A DNA stretch of 33,716 nt from Flavobacterium sp. (GCA_012837155.1 CP051546.1:2072324-2106039); one strand, 5' to 3'. Numbered from the stretch's first letter, positions 1 through 9,519 are shown. Notes: generated by a model from the sequence alone, not told the origin. Program-made: numbers and translations.

Positions 1-2
1 TG

Positions 3-50
3 ATGGCTTTAAAAAAGCAATATTTTAAGAAAATGAATTATACCCAATAA
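3..50 (+). CDS. Possible C-terminal tail of an upstream gene
   Basis: The frame starting at base 3 runs open from the window edge to a TAA at 48-50, and a terminator follows 10 bases later, which suits the end of a gene read into the window from the left. A second frame is also open, from base 2 to a TAA at 26-28, so the frame is not certain. There are too few residues to suggest a function. Confidence 0.25.
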   Translation: MALKKQYFKKMNYTQ

Positions 51-59
51 TTAGAGAAG

Positions 60-89
60 ACCATCATTTACAAAAATGGTGGTTTTTTT
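60..89 (+). terminator. Rho-independent terminator
   Basis: A 10-bp stem (ACCATCATTT at 60-69 with AAATGGTGGT at 74-83, one G-T pair) closes a 4-base loop and runs into seven T residues. It lies after the open frames at the left edge and before the iron-transporter gene, so it probably ends the upstream transcript. Confidence 0.8.
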
Positions 90-242
90 GTGTGATTTTG
101 GTTCTAAAGGGCTGTGTGGTATTTAAAAAGAAGTAAAAATTGTTGGTTTTTAAAAATAAAACTAGTTAGTCTGTATGAAAAAAATGGTATTTTTAAAGTG
201 AAGTTTAGTGGCTTTTAAAATGTATAAATCCTTTATTTTTAG

Positions 243-250
243 TATCTTTG
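243..250 (+). promoter_or_regulatory. Candidate -7 box for the VIT1-family gene
   Basis: TATCTTTG matches the Bacteroidota -7 consensus TAnnTTTG and lies 58 bases before the ATG at 309. No convincing -33 TTTG was found at the usual spacing, so this is a half-supported promoter. The rest of 91-308 is AT-rich and holds no gene that I can support. Confidence 0.4.
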
Positions 251-308
251 AGATTGTAATAACTTCATTTCTAGTTAGAATATTGTCAAACAAAATCAAA
301 AACACATT

Positions 309-1426
309 ATGGATTTAAACAAGCTAAAAGGGCAATTGCAAATTGAAGTTGATACCGCTTTTTTATACGAAAGCATTGCTAATATTCAGTCAGATGATGC
401 TCTAACTAGAGTTTTGCAAAGTTTGGCTCAAATAGAAATTGGTCATGCCAATCACATGCTTCATAAAATTCATGAACTTGACTCTAATTATGTGATGCCT
501 GAGGCTTCATCGAGAGCAAAGTTCCAGTTAAAACTAGGAAAATTGTTTGGTTATAGCTCCATTATCAGTAGTTTGTCTACTATTGAAAGACAATTTGCGG
601 TAAATACCATTAAAAATAAAATTGAAAACGGAGAGAAACCTACTGGTTTTGAGCACAATCATCTCAATATCATTGAGGCAGTCAACAACAATAAGGCTCT
701 TAATGTTTCAGGAGGATTATTATCTAAGTTCGAAAGTCGCCACAAATCCGTTGGAGGAAATGCACTTCGTGCAGCAGTTTTGGGTTCAAATGACGGCTTG
801 GTTTCTAATATGAGTTTAGTCATGGGAGTTGCCGGTGCATCAGTTTCTAACGATACCATTTTGTTGACAGGAATTGCCGGACTTATGGCGGGAGCAATCT
901 CAATGGCGTTGGGCGAATGGCTTTCGGTACAAAGTTCGAGAGAATTAAATCAGCGCCAAATTGATTTGGAAACCGAAGAACTTGAAGCATCTCCAGAAGA
1001 AGAAAAAAAGAATTGGTTTTACTTTATCAGGCTAAAGGGATGAATATTGAAGAGGCACAAAAACTGGCCGACAAGGCTTTTGAAAACCCCGAAACTGCCA
1101 TTGATGCTATCATTAAAGAAGAATTAGGCATAGACAAAGAAGAACTGGGAGGTTCAGCTTGGGAAGCTGCGATTGCTTCCTTCGTGCTTTTTGCTATCGG
1201 GGCAATCATTCCGTTGTATCCGTTTATGATTTTAGATGGTAAAAATGCTATTTTCTTGAGTATTGGGAGTAGTGTAGTTGGTCTTTTTGGCATTGGAGCA
1301 GCCATTACCTTATTAACGGGAAAAAAAATTATGTTTTCAGGGTTTAGGCAAGTTGCTTTCGGATTGACCGCTGCCGCCATTACTTATGGAATTGGGGCCT
1401 TAATAGGAGTTTCATTGGCTTCCTAA
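309..1426 (+). CDS. Ferritin-like/VIT1 (CCC1) family iron or manganese transporter, frameshifted
   Basis: The reconstructed protein is about 372 residues. Residues 1-130 form a rubrerythrin/ferritin-like helical domain with Glu and His residues (QIEVDTAFLYE, EIGHANHM). From about residue 150 there is a VIT1/CCC1 transporter with the motif SNDGLVSNMSLVMGVAGA, an acidic metal-binding helical stretch (DLETEELEASPEEE) and C-terminal membrane helices ending GIGALIGVSLAS. VIT1/CCC1 proteins move Fe2+ or Mn2+ across membranes, and the ferritin-like domain is thought to sense or bind iron. The reading frame breaks at a run of seven A (1003-1009). One more A would join frame 309-1043 to the frame that ends at 1426 and give KKELVLLYQ. 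As read, the protein would lose its last membrane helices. I think a sequence error is likelier than a real mutation. Confidence 0.85.
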
Positions 1427-1542
1427 TTTCCAAAAGGAATTAGGGGTATAAAATAAAAACACTTGATTATTATATTAATAAAAACAACTTTAAAACCTGC
1501 TTACCCCAAGCAGTAATTCCCTTAGGGGTTAGGGGATTTATT

Positions 1543-2033
1543 ATGAACGAGGCACATTTACATTTGGTAGTGAATCATTTTCCAATTATAGGAACGATTC
1601 TTGGATTGGGAATTTTGGTTTCAGGAATGATTTTGAAAAGCAATCCGGTAAAAAATACGGCTTATGCGTTATTTATCGTGTCGGCAGTTTTTGCAGCATT
1701 TAGTATGGGAACAGGGGAAGAGGCAGAGGAAGCTGTTGAAGATATGGCAACCGTTGGAAAAAAAATCATCCATCAACATGAAGAAATGGCAGAAAAATTG
1801 GCAATTCTTTTATATGTTTTGGCGGTCATTTCGATTGGTGGAATATACCTGAACATTAAAAATCACGCTAAATCAAAATGGGTTTCTTATGCAGCTCTTA
1901 TTTGTGCTATTGTAGGTGTTTTTTAGCGCAACAAGTAGGCACTACAGGAGGAGAAGTACGTCACACCGAAATTAGAAACGATACCACGACAGCCATCGGA
2001 ACGGAGAAAAATAACGACGAAGACAATCAGTAA
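1543..2033 (+). CDS. Small four-helix membrane protein (DUF2231-like), frameshifted
   Basis: The reconstructed protein is about 163 residues. It has an N-terminal MNEAHLHLVVNHFPIIG, four hydrophobic segments (about residues 10-30, 38-56, 84-104, 113-130), a His/Glu-rich loop (IIHQHEEMAEK) and a hydrophilic tail with GTTGGEVRHTEIRND. The HLHLVVNHFP start resembles DUF2231-type membrane proteins, whose function is unknown to me. A TAG appears at 1924-1926 only because a T run (1919-1924) holds six bases. A seventh T restores FLAQQVGTTGG and carries the frame to the TAA at 2031-2033. The gene follows the VIT1-family gene on the same strand after a 116-base gap. Confidence 0.7.
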
Positions 2034-2063
2034 AAAAAGGATAAAAAAGGCGTTTCTTTGGTT

Positions 2064-2648
2064 TTAGGGTAAATGGTTTAAATACTCAAACACTTTGTCT
2101 GTGGGCATTCCCATGACATTTGCATAAGAACCTTCAATTTTTGAAACTCCAATAAAACCTATCCATTCCTGAATACCATAGGCACCCGCTTTGTCGAATG
2201 GTTTGTAATTTTTTATATAATAGCGAATCGATTCGTCGCTTATTTCGTTAAAAGTGACTTTGGTAATTTCATAAATGACGGTTGTTTTAGCAATGGTTTT
2301 AAAACAAACCGAACTAATTACTTCGTGAGTGGCATTCGACAATGATTTTAAAATGTCAAAGGCATCTTGCTCGTCTTTTGGTTTACCCAAAGCTTTATGA
2401 TTGTGCCAAACGATGGTGTCGCTAGTTATTAGGATTTCATTGGTCTTTAAATCGTCATCAAATGCACTGGCTTTCAACTGTGCCAAATAATTAGTAATTG
2501 CTTCGGCTTTTAATTCTGAAGGATAAATTTCTTCGATTTCCTTTAGTCTAATTTCAAAATCCAAGTCTAAATCTTTGAAAAATTGTTGGCGTCTTGGCGA
2601 ACCCGAAGCTAGAATTAGCTTGTATTTTTGTAATTTATTTTTAAGCAT
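2064..2648 (-). CDS. maf: Maf-family nucleoside triphosphate pyrophosphatase
   Basis: 194 residues, normal for Maf/YhdE/YceF proteins. These hydrolyse non-canonical or modified NTPs (dTTP, UTP, m7GTP depending on subgroup) to the monophosphate plus pyrophosphate and act as house-cleaning enzymes in the cytoplasm. The N-terminal signature is ASGSPRRQQFF at about residues 14-24, the catalytic-base region is TSDTIVW around residue 76, the K-containing motif is ALGKPKD, and the C-terminal signature is DKAGAYGIQEW...IEGSYANVMGMP. It is the last gene of a minus-strand operon and overlaps the UbiA-family gene by 8 bases, which suggests translational coupling. Its substrate class cannot be fixed by eye. 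Confidence 0.93.
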   Translation of the reverse strand: MLKNKLQKYKLILASGSPRRQQFFKDLDLDFEIRLKEIEEIYPSELKAEAITNYLAQLKASAFDDDLKTNEILITSDTIVWHNHKALGKPKDEQDAFDILKSLSNATHEVISSVCFKTIAKTTVIYEITKVTFNEISDESIRYYIKNYKPFDKAGAYGIQEWIGFIGVSKIEGSYANVMGMPTDKVFEYLNHLP

Positions 2649-3567
2649 TGTATTTTAGATTTAGGCTAATTACTGCAATTGAGATTATTCCGAAAAAGAG
2701 AATCCATTTGAGGAAGCTGCTCAAAAAATGAAAATCGATTTTAGTTTTTGCCGACCCTATTTTTATGGTAAAATAGATAAGCGGAGCTAAGATGAATGCT
2801 AATCCATACAAGGTGCTTATAAGTAAACCATTTGAAAATAGGTATTGATTGATGTAATGAGCGACACAAATTATAGGAATAAAACTTAATCCAAAAACAA
2901 GTTTTGTGGTTTTTTTTATTCCAAAAACAATCGGTAAAGTGCTCATTCCTTGATTCGAATCGCCCTCTATGTCTTCGCAGTCTTTAACAATTTCCCGAAT
3001 GAGATTAATGATGAAAGCAAAAATGGCATAATCTAAAAGTATTCCAAAAAGTAATCCCATAAGAGGTCTGTTTTTTTCAGAAGTAATGGGGTATAAATCG
3101 AATAAACCTATGATTAACACACTAAACGAAAGCAATAATGCCACGATTATATTACCAATTAGTAAGCTTTGCTTCAAGTTTGTTGCATAAAAATAAAGCG
3201 TTGCCGCAATAGCGATAAATAGCGAAGCAAGGCTAGGTTTGTTGATGATGTTAGCCAAATAAAATCCAATCGCCACACCAATAATGGTAAAACCAATGTA
3301 GCAATTGTATGCTTTGATTTCTGAAAGGCTTTGACCCACAATTACCTCTTCAGGTTTGTTTTCTTTGTCGGTTTCCACGTCAAGAATATTGTTGATACTA
3401 TATCCTCCGGCCGCAACACAAACAGTTGCTAAAACCAGTAGTACATATTGAAAATCAGTCAATGCCAAAGGAGTATTTTGCAATTTCAAAAAACCGTACC
3501 TGAATATAAGCTGCATAAACGCCAGCATTAATAGGTTTTGGTAACGGATAAGTTTTAAAAAATTCAT
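2641..3567 (-). CDS. UbiA-family prenyltransferase, geranylgeranylglycerol-phosphate geranylgeranyltransferase-like
   Basis: About 308 residues with eight or nine membrane helices. The two Asp-rich prenyl-diphosphate motifs of the UbiA superfamily are present: NNILDVETDKENKP (about residues 65-78) and DCEDIEGDSNQGMSTLP (about residues 196-212). Flavobacterial members with this neighbourhood are usually named geranylgeranylglycerol-phosphate geranylgeranyltransferase, but the true substrate in bacteria is unclear. I start at the ATG at 3565-3567 (MNFLKLIRYQN). An in-frame GTG at 3600 would add 11 polar residues lying inside an inverted repeat, which is less likely. The gene lies between the KdsC-like phosphatase and maf on one transcript. 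Confidence 0.88.
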   Translation of the reverse strand: MNFLKLIRYQNLLMLAFMQLIFRYGFLKLQNTPLALTDFQYVLLVLATVCVAAGGYSINNILDVETDKENKPEEVIVGQSLSEIKAYNCYIGFTIIGVAIGFYLANIINKPSLASLFIAIAATLYFYATNLKQSLLIGNIIVALLLSFSVLIIGLFDLYPITSEKNRPLMGLLFGILLDYAIFAFIINLIREIVKDCEDIEGDSNQGMSTLPIVFGIKKTTKLVFGLSFIPIICVAHYINQYLFSNGLLISTLYGLAFILAPLIYFTIKIGSAKTKIDFHFLSSFLKWILFFGIISIAVISLNLKYNA

Positions 3568-3595
3568 ATATAATTTTGGTCTAATATTTTTTTTA

Positions 3596-3674
3596 GCCAC
3601 AGATTAAATGGATTTTCACAGATTTTTTAATTAGAGAACTTAAAAAAATCCCTTTAATCTTTTGAATCTGTGGC
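3596..3674. repeat. Intergenic palindromic repeat
   Basis: GCCACAGATT at 3596-3605 is repeated in inverse as AATCTGTGGC at 3665-3674, with looser pairing inward, and CACAGATT occurs again at 3617-3624. The unit fills most of the gap between the KdsC-like gene and the UbiA-family gene inside a minus-strand operon. From memory, similar elements recur in Flavobacterium intergenic regions; that was not checked here. Confidence 0.6.
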
Positions 3675-3743
3675 AAATGAAAGTGAAATTAATCTGCTTT
3701 TTAGATAATAGTATTGTTTTTTATAAAATCTGGAATCGGTTAA

Positions 3744-4271
3744 TTAATCCAGTTTTCCGTCAAAATGCATGGTCCATTTTCCTTGTACTTTCATCACTTG
3801 CTCGATGATTTCACGAACGGCACCTTTTCCTCCGTTTTTATGCGAAATATATTTAGCAATGGCCTTAATTTCGGGGCTTGCATCTTGCGGACAGGTAGGT
3901 AATCCTACTAATTGCATCACATGATAATCGGGAATGTCATCTCCCATATACAAGATTTGTTCTGGTTTGATGTGGTACAACTCTATATATTCTTTATAGG
4001 TTTCGACCTTGTCAGGAGTGCCAAGATGAATGTCTGTTATTCCTAAATTTCTTAATCGAACGCGAACTCCTTCATTGCTTCCGCCAGAAATGATACAAAC
4101 ATTATAACCACATTCTACCGCTGCTTTCATGGCATAACCATCGCGAATATTCATTGTTCGCAGAATCTCGCCTTCATTGGTCACGAAAACCGAGCTATCA
4201 GTAAGAACACCATCAACATCAAAGATAAATGTGGTAATGTCGTTCATGATTTCTTTATAACTATTTGCCAT
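3744..4271 (-). CDS. KdsC-like HAD phosphatase (3-deoxy-D-manno-octulosonate 8-phosphate phosphatase family)
   Basis: 175 residues, the length of a single-domain C0-cap HAD phosphatase. Motif I is FDVDGVLTDSSV (about residues 17-28, nucleophile Asp and acid/base Asp), motif II is the Ser in IISGGSNEG, a Lys lies in TPDKVETYKEY, and motif IV is MGDDIPDYHVM. The C-terminal NGGKGAVREIIEQV is typical of KdsC, which removes phosphate from KDO-8-P for lipopolysaccharide core synthesis. The start overlaps the stop of the upstream DUF2520 gene by 11 bases. Family membership is firm. The exact sugar-phosphate substrate is inferred. Confidence 0.9.
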   Translation of the reverse strand: MANSYKEIMNDITTFIFDVDGVLTDSSVFVTNEGEILRTMNIRDGYAMKAAVECGYNVCIISGGSNEGVRVRLRNLGITDIHLGTPDKVETYKEYIELYHIKPEQILYMGDDIPDYHVMQLVGLPTCPQDASPEIKAIAKYISHKNGGKGAVREIIEQVMKVQGKWTMHFDGKLD

Positions 4272-5016
4272 TATTTTGTATGGATTGGGTTAGTATTTTA
4301 TAAATTTTTGTGTGGTTTTTATTGGATAAAAAGCTCAAATGCGCCTCAATGGTTTGTTGATCGTTGCGTTTTGCAGGACCAGTTTGTGCTTCTTTTGGCG
4401 AAAGCGTCATCACTTTATTTACGGTTTCTAAAATTAATGGTTTCAAGATTTCAAATGAGATTTTATTTTCTTCACAAATTTCATTGCCAATTCGGTACAT
4501 TTCATTCACGAAATTATTGACAAAGACCGCAGCAACGTGCAATGCTTTTCGTTGTTTTTCGTCGCTTTTAAAAACAATATTCGAAATGGAATTTGCTACT
4601 TGTTCTAATAAATTAAAATCAGAATCTTCTTTACTTTCCAAGCAAAGTGGGATTTGTCTAAAATCGACCGTTTTGCCTTTGGTAAAAGTTTGTAGTGGAT
4701 AAAATATGCCTTTCCTGTTTTTGTTGTCTAAGGAATTCATCGATACACTGCCCGATGTATGCACGACAAGACGATTTTCGAATGGCAATTGCGAGGAAAC
4801 TTTAGCGATAGCATCATCGGAAACGGCAAGAATATATAAATCAGCTTTGGCTAAATTATTGAAATCATCGGTAATTTTATTAGAATCGAGAAGACTTGCA
4901 ACAGTCTCTTTTTTTCTTGAAAATACCTGTGTAATCTCTATTTCCTTACTTTTGGCGAAAGCCATAATTAAATGTTGGGCTAGATTTCCAGAACCGATAA
5001 TTACTATTTTAGTCAT
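4261..5016 (-). CDS. Rossmann-like and DUF2520 domain protein
   Basis: 251 residues. An N-terminal NAD(P)-binding Rossmann fold starts at VIIGSGNLAQHL, followed by HTSGSVSMN and FYPLQTFTKG. A C-terminal DUF2520 helical domain contains AVFVNNFVNEMYRI and TGPAKRND. The architecture resembles pyrroline-5-carboxylate or ketopantoate reductases, but no substrate is known to me. It is the first gene of the four-gene minus-strand operon (this gene, KdsC-like, UbiA-like, maf). It is divergent from ccsBA across a 184-base intergenic region. Confidence 0.9.
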   Translation of the reverse strand: MTKIVIIGSGNLAQHLIMAFAKSKEIEITQVFSRKKETVASLLDSNKITDDFNNLAKADLYILAVSDDAIAKVSSQLPFENRLVVHTSGSVSMNSLDNKNRKGIFYPLQTFTKGKTVDFRQIPLCLESKEDSDFNLLEQVANSISNIVFKSDEKQRKALHVAAVFVNNFVNEMYRIGNEICEENKISFEILKPLILETVNKVMTLSPKEAQTGPAKRNDQQTIEAHLSFLSNKNHTKIYKILTQSIQNNGK

Positions 5017-5163
5017 AGGGCAAAATTAGCAAAAAAACTCAAAATTATACATAGTGATTTAATTGGAATTTGAAAGGACATTTATCAGGTAATTAAAAAA
5101 AGTTAATCCATATTTTTGGATTAAATTAACAATTACTCCATTATGCAAGTCGACTATTTTGAG

Positions 5164-5171
5164 TACTTTTG
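5164..5171 (+). promoter_or_regulatory. Candidate -7 box for ccsBA
   Basis: TACTTTTG fits the Bacteroidota -7 consensus TAnnTTTG and lies 29 bases before the chosen ATG at 5201. No clear -33 TTTG was seen at 19-21 bases. The rest of 5017-5200 is AT-rich. Confidence 0.45.
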
Positions 5172-5200
5172 GCATAATTTTATTTAAATTTTTTTTTCAG

Positions 5201-8200
5201 ATGAATAATAAATTAGTTTCTATTCTGTTTTCCACGCGATTAATGGCTGTTCTTTTCTTAACTTTTGCAATAGCCATGGCTACGGGAACATTTATCGAAA
5301 GCAAATACAATACAGATACCGCTCGAATTTGGGTTTACAACACTTGGTGGTTCGAGGGAATTATGCTGCTTTTTATGATAAATTTCATAGGAAACATTAA
5401 ACGATATAACTTGTTGAGAAAAGAAAAATGGGCAACTCTCCTGCTGCATTTGGCTTTTGTTTTTATCATTGCTGGCGCATTTATCACACGCTACATCAGT
5501 TTTGAGGGGGGTAATGCCCATTCGAGAAGGAGCTACTGAAAATGTATTTTATTCGGATAAAATGTATCTCACTATTTTTGTAGATGGCGAATATCAAGGC
5601 AAATTGCAGCGTCGAACTTTCGAAAAAGCACTACGACTTTCTCCTGTTACGAACAATGAATTTTCTATTTCGGATAATTTTGATAAAACAAAATTCAATC
5701 TAAAGTACGATAATTTTATTATGGGGGCAAAAGAGGTTATTAAACCCGATGCAAAAGGAAGTCTCTATTTTAAGATTGTCGAAGCTGGAGCGGGCGGTCG
5801 CGAAGAGCATTTTTTGAAGGAAGGCGAAGTTCAAAATATTCATAACACTCTTTTTGCTTTGAATAAACAAACTGCGGGAGCCATAAACATTACTATTACA
5901 GATAGTATTTCTACCATTCAAACTCCATTTGAAGGAGGATTTATGCGAATGGCTGATAAATTGCAAGGCAGAGTCACTAAAGATGCCGTACAGCCTTTGA
6001 TGATGCGCTCGTTGTATAGCATTGGCGAGATGCGATTTGTGTTTCCAGAACCAGCAGCAAAAGGAGTAATGGGTTACGATTCGAAAAATGATTATAAAGC
6101 CAAAGGAAATAGTGATGCCTTATCACTAAAATTAATTGCCGAAGGTCAAGAAAAAACAGTAACATTAATAGGTACAAAAGGAAGAATTGGAGAACCTAAA
6201 ACAGTTAAAATTGGAAAATTAGATTATACATTTACTTACGGAAATAAAGCGTATACCTTGCCTTTTAGCATTAAATTGAATGATTTTGTTGCTCAAAAAT
6301 ATCCAGGAACAGAACGCAGTTTTTCTTCATTTGAAAGTCAGGTCACAGTTCAAGACAAATCGGATGTTTTTGATTATAGAATTTATATGAATAATATCTT
6401 AGATTATAAAGGGTATCGATTTTTTCAATCCTCGTTTGATCCAGATGAAAAAGGAACAATATTGTCTGTGAACCACGATTATTGGGGAACTTTGATTACT
6501 TACATTGGTTATTTTATGTTGTTTTTTGCTATGATTGCTATCCTTTTTACCAAAAATTCTCGTTTTGCAGATTTAAAACGCAAGTTGGATGTGGTAAAAG
6601 TCAAAAAGGAAAATCTATTAGCCATGCTAGTTTTATTCTTGAGTTTTGGCACTTTCGCTCAAAATCATAAAAGCCCACTTTTAACGGTTCGTCAGATAAA
6701 TTCAATCATCAGCAAAAACAAAGTTCCAGAAGCGCATGCAGCAAAATTTGGAAGATTAATTGTTCAAGATGCTGGAGGAAGGATGAAACCTATAAACACT
6801 TTTTCGTCTGAATTATTGCGAAAAGTGAGTCATAAAGACACTTATAATGGTATGAATTCAGACCAAGTGTTTTTGTCGATGATTCAGGATGGAAGCACTT
6901 GGATTCAAGTTCCAATGATTTATATCAAGTCAGGTAATGATAGTATCCGTAAAATTATTGGTATCGATAAAAAAGCAAAATTTGCTTCATTTTTAAACTT
7001 TTTTGACCATGCTGGAAACTACAAATTAGCTCCTTATTTAGATGCGGCATACAAAAATGCAAATCCAAATCAATTTGAAAAGGACTTTGTCGAAACCGAT
7101 AAAAAGGTAAATTTGATGGAATCGGCCTTGAGCGGAAGCATTTTGAAAATTTTTCCAATTCCTGATGATGCGAACAATAAATGGGTTTCGTATCCAGAGT
7201 TAGTAAATTCTGGCATAAAGGGAATGGAAGCAAAATACACCTCGAGTATTCTTCCTTTGTATTTTGAGTCTTTAAATAATGCTACTGTTTCTCATGATTA
7301 TAAACAAACCGATGAATTATTGGAAAGCCTAAAAGGATACCAAAAGCGATTTGGAACTAAAGTAATGCCAAGCGAGGATAAAATAACTTCGGAAATATTG
7401 TATAACAAATACGATGTTTTTCAAAAGTTGCCTTATTGGTATATCTATGCGGCTATTTTGATGCTCTTTTTTACCATTCTTAAGATATTCAAAGAAAGAA
7501 AAATTTTGAATGTTTTAATCAATACAATGCATGTTATTATCGCTTTGTTGTTTGTTTTACATACAGTTGCTTTGATAGCGCGTTGGTATATTTCTGGGCA
7601 TGCGCCTTGGAGTAATGCTTATGAATCGATTATTTATGTAGCTTGGGCAACGATGTTCTTTGGGTTGGTTTTTGACAGAAAATCAAAACTTACTGTCGCT
7701 TCTTCTGCTTTTGTAGCTGCAATGATATTAACTGCGGCATATATGAATTGGATTGACCCAGAGATTGGTAACTTGCAACCGGTGTTAAATTCCTATTGGC
7801 TCATGATTCACGTAGCCATCATCGTGGCGAGTTATGGTCCATTTGCTTTAGGAATGATTTTAGGGATAGTTTCTTTGTTGTTAATTTTGTTTACCAATGA
7901 AAAGAACAAACCTAAAATGATTTTGAATATAAAGGAACTAAGCTATATTAACGAAATGGCCTTGACCGTTGGTCTGATTATGCTTACCGTTGGAAATTTT
8001 CTTGGCGGACAATGGGCTAACGAAAGCTGGGGGCGTTACTGGGGTTGGGATCCAAAAGAAACTTGGGCATTGATTAGTATTATGGTCTATGCTTTTGTGA
8101 TTCACTCAAGATTTGTACCTTCTTTAAGAGGAAAATGGGCTTTTAACCTGATGAGTATTTTTGCATTTATCTCTATTTTATTTACTTATTTTGGGGTAAA

Positions 8201-8336
8201 TTTCCACTTGGTAGGATTGCATTCGTATGCAAGTGGCGAGGCACATTCCTTAAACTGGATAGGATATTCTTTAGGGACAATTACTTTGTTTGGAGCAATA
8301 ACATACCCAAAATACAGAAAATATTATAAGAAGTAA
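5201..8336 (+). CDS. ccsA: Fused CcsB-CcsA (ResB-ResC) cytochrome c heme lyase, frameshifted
   Basis: The reconstructed protein is about 1044 residues. The N-terminal third is ResB/CcsB-like: membrane helices at about residues 8-28, 50-65 and 80-100, then a long periplasmic domain. The C-terminal 300 residues are CcsA/ResC, with many helices and the tryptophan-rich heme motif GGQWANESWGRYWGWDPKETW. Flanking His residues lie in SYWLMIHVAI, IHSRF and HLVGLHSYASGE. System II CcsBA exports heme and attaches it to CXXCH apocytochromes. I start at ATG 5201 (MNNKLVSILF). The frame breaks at a run of six G (5506-5511). Five G would read FEGVMPIREG and join both frames. The enzyme is normally needed for respiration, so error is more likely than loss. 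Confidence 0.9.
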
Positions 8337-8360
8337 AATCATTTTTAAAATAATAATCCA

Positions 8361-8933
8361 ATGAAAAAACTATTTATTATCGCTTGCGGAATATTCCTTT
8401 TTGCAACAATTCAAAATCAAGCTCAAAATAATCAAAGCAAATCGACCATGGAAAAACAAACTATTTATCAATTTAAAGTAGAAGATTTATCAGGAAAAAC
8501 TTTTGATTTTGCCACTTTGAAAGGGAAAAAAATTATGATTGTAAACACGGCTTCAAAATGTGGATTAACACCACAATACAAGGATTTAGAAGCTATTTAT
8601 AAATTATATAAAGACAAAAACTTTGTAATTATAGGCTTTCCAGCCAATAATTTTGCGTCGCAGGAACCAGGAACCAATAAGGAAATTGAAGCTTTTTGCC
8701 AATTGAATTATGGCGTTAGTTTCCCGATGATGAGCAAAATTTCGGTAAAAGGAAGCGATATGGACAAGGTGTATCAATTTCTTACTCAAAAATCAAAAAA
8801 TGGTTTGCAAGATTCAGAAGTAGAATGGAATTTTCAAAAATACCTAATCAACGAAAAAGGAGAATTAGAGAAAGTAATTTTTCCTAAAACATTGCCAACA
8901 GATCCCGAAGTTGTAAATTGGATTAAAGGATAA
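8361..8933 (+). CDS. Secreted glutathione peroxidase-family thiol peroxidase
   Basis: 190 residues. An N-terminal signal peptide (MKKLFIIACGIFLFATIQNQAQ) points to export. The Gpx fold carries the peroxidatic Cys in NTASKCGLTPQY, the catalytic Gln in NNFASQEPG, and the Trp/Asn of the catalytic set in EWNFQKYLI. A second Cys in EAFCQLNYGV fits the resolving Cys of thioredoxin-dependent, non-selenium bacterial enzymes. The protein reduces H2O2 or organic hydroperoxides. It begins 24 bases after ccsBA ends, so the two may be co-transcribed. Confidence 0.92.
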   Translation: MKKLFIIACGIFLFATIQNQAQNNQSKSTMEKQTIYQFKVEDLSGKTFDFATLKGKKIMIVNTASKCGLTPQYKDLEAIYKLYKDKNFVIIGFPANNFASQEPGTNKEIEAFCQLNYGVSFPMMSKISVKGSDMDKVYQFLTQKSKNGLQDSEVEWNFQKYLINEKGELEKVIFPKTLPTDPEVVNWIKG

Positions 8934-8934
8934 T

Positions 8935-8958
8935 TTTTAGCATTTTCGTCAGCTAAAA
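8935..8958. terminator. Short bidirectional hairpin between convergent genes
   Basis: TTTTAGC (8935-8941) pairs with GCTAAAA (8952-8958). It lies between the converging peroxidase and acetyltransferase genes, with T-rich sequence on either side. The stem is only 7 bp, so it may be a weak terminator. Confidence 0.45.
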
Positions 8959-8959
8959 T

Positions 8960-9466
8960 CTAATTTTTATCGTCTAAAATTAATTGCATAAAAACGGTAT
9001 TTAGCCACCGATTAAATTTGAAACCACATTCCTTGAGAATCCCAACGGTTTCAAAACCAAATTTTTCGTGAAACGCCACACTACTTTGATTCTCTGCGTC
9101 GATAACGGCAATCATAGTGTGGCGTTTTTGTTTGCGAGCCAAATCGATTAATTCTTGCAAGACTAATTTTCCAATGCCTTTGCCTTGAAAATTCTCGTTG
9201 ATATAAACCGAATGCTCAACAGTAAACTGATAAGCTTCTTTTAAACGGAATTCACTATACATTCCAAAACCAGCTACTTCGCCATTTAATTCGGCAACAA
9301 TCACAGGAAATCCCTTGTTTAATTTGTTTTCCAAGATTGTCTTTTGTTGCTCATAAGTCCTACTATCGTAGTCATATAAGGAGGTCGAATGCAAGATGTT
9401 GTAGTTTAGAATTTCTAAAATAGCTTGTGTATCTTCGGTTTTGTAGGCTCTAATTTTGATATTCAT
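8960..9466 (-). CDS. GNAT-family N-acetyltransferase (phosphinothricin acetyltransferase-like)
   Basis: 168 residues with the GNAT fold: IRAYKTEDTQAILEILN at the N-terminus, VYINENFQGKGIGKLVLQELI holding the acetyl-CoA pyrophosphate motif (QGKGIG), and IDAENQSSVAFHEKFGFETVG. The layout matches PAT/bar-like acetyltransferases, which acetylate amino groups of small molecules such as phosphinothricin or methionine sulfoximine. The real substrate is unknown. It is divergent from menD. Confidence 0.9.
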   Translation of the reverse strand: MNIKIRAYKTEDTQAILEILNYNILHSTSLYDYDSRTYEQQKTILENKLNKGFPVIVAELNGEVAGFGMYSEFRLKEAYQFTVEHSVYINENFQGKGIGKLVLQELIDLARKQKRHTMIAVIDAENQSSVAFHEKFGFETVGILKECGFKFNRWLNTVFMQLILDDKN

Positions 9467-9485
9467 TTTATAAAATTTTTCTCTT

Positions 9486-9519
9486 CAAAAGTAAGAAAAA
9501 GTTGTTCGAATAGACCAAA
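9486..9519 (-). promoter_or_regulatory. Candidate promoter of the GNAT gene
   Basis: On the minus strand TTTG (9519-9516) is followed after 22 bases by TACTTTTG (9493-9486), close to the Bacteroidota layout TTTG-N19-21-TAnnTTTG. It lies 20 bases upstream of the ATG at 9466. Confidence 0.5.

Noticed and set aside
1003-1043. Programmed frameshift in the VIT1-family gene
   Set aside because: Similar slips occur in many unrelated genes here, with no shared slippery heptamer or downstream structure; error is simpler.
3568-3600. GTG start for the UbiA-like gene at 3600
   Set aside because: The added residues are polar and fall in an inverted repeat; ATG 3567 begins directly at the conserved LKLIRYQN region.
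4308-5029. Plus-strand open frames opposite the DUF2520 gene
   Set aside because: They are mirror frames of a well-supported minus-strand gene and show no protein-family motifs.
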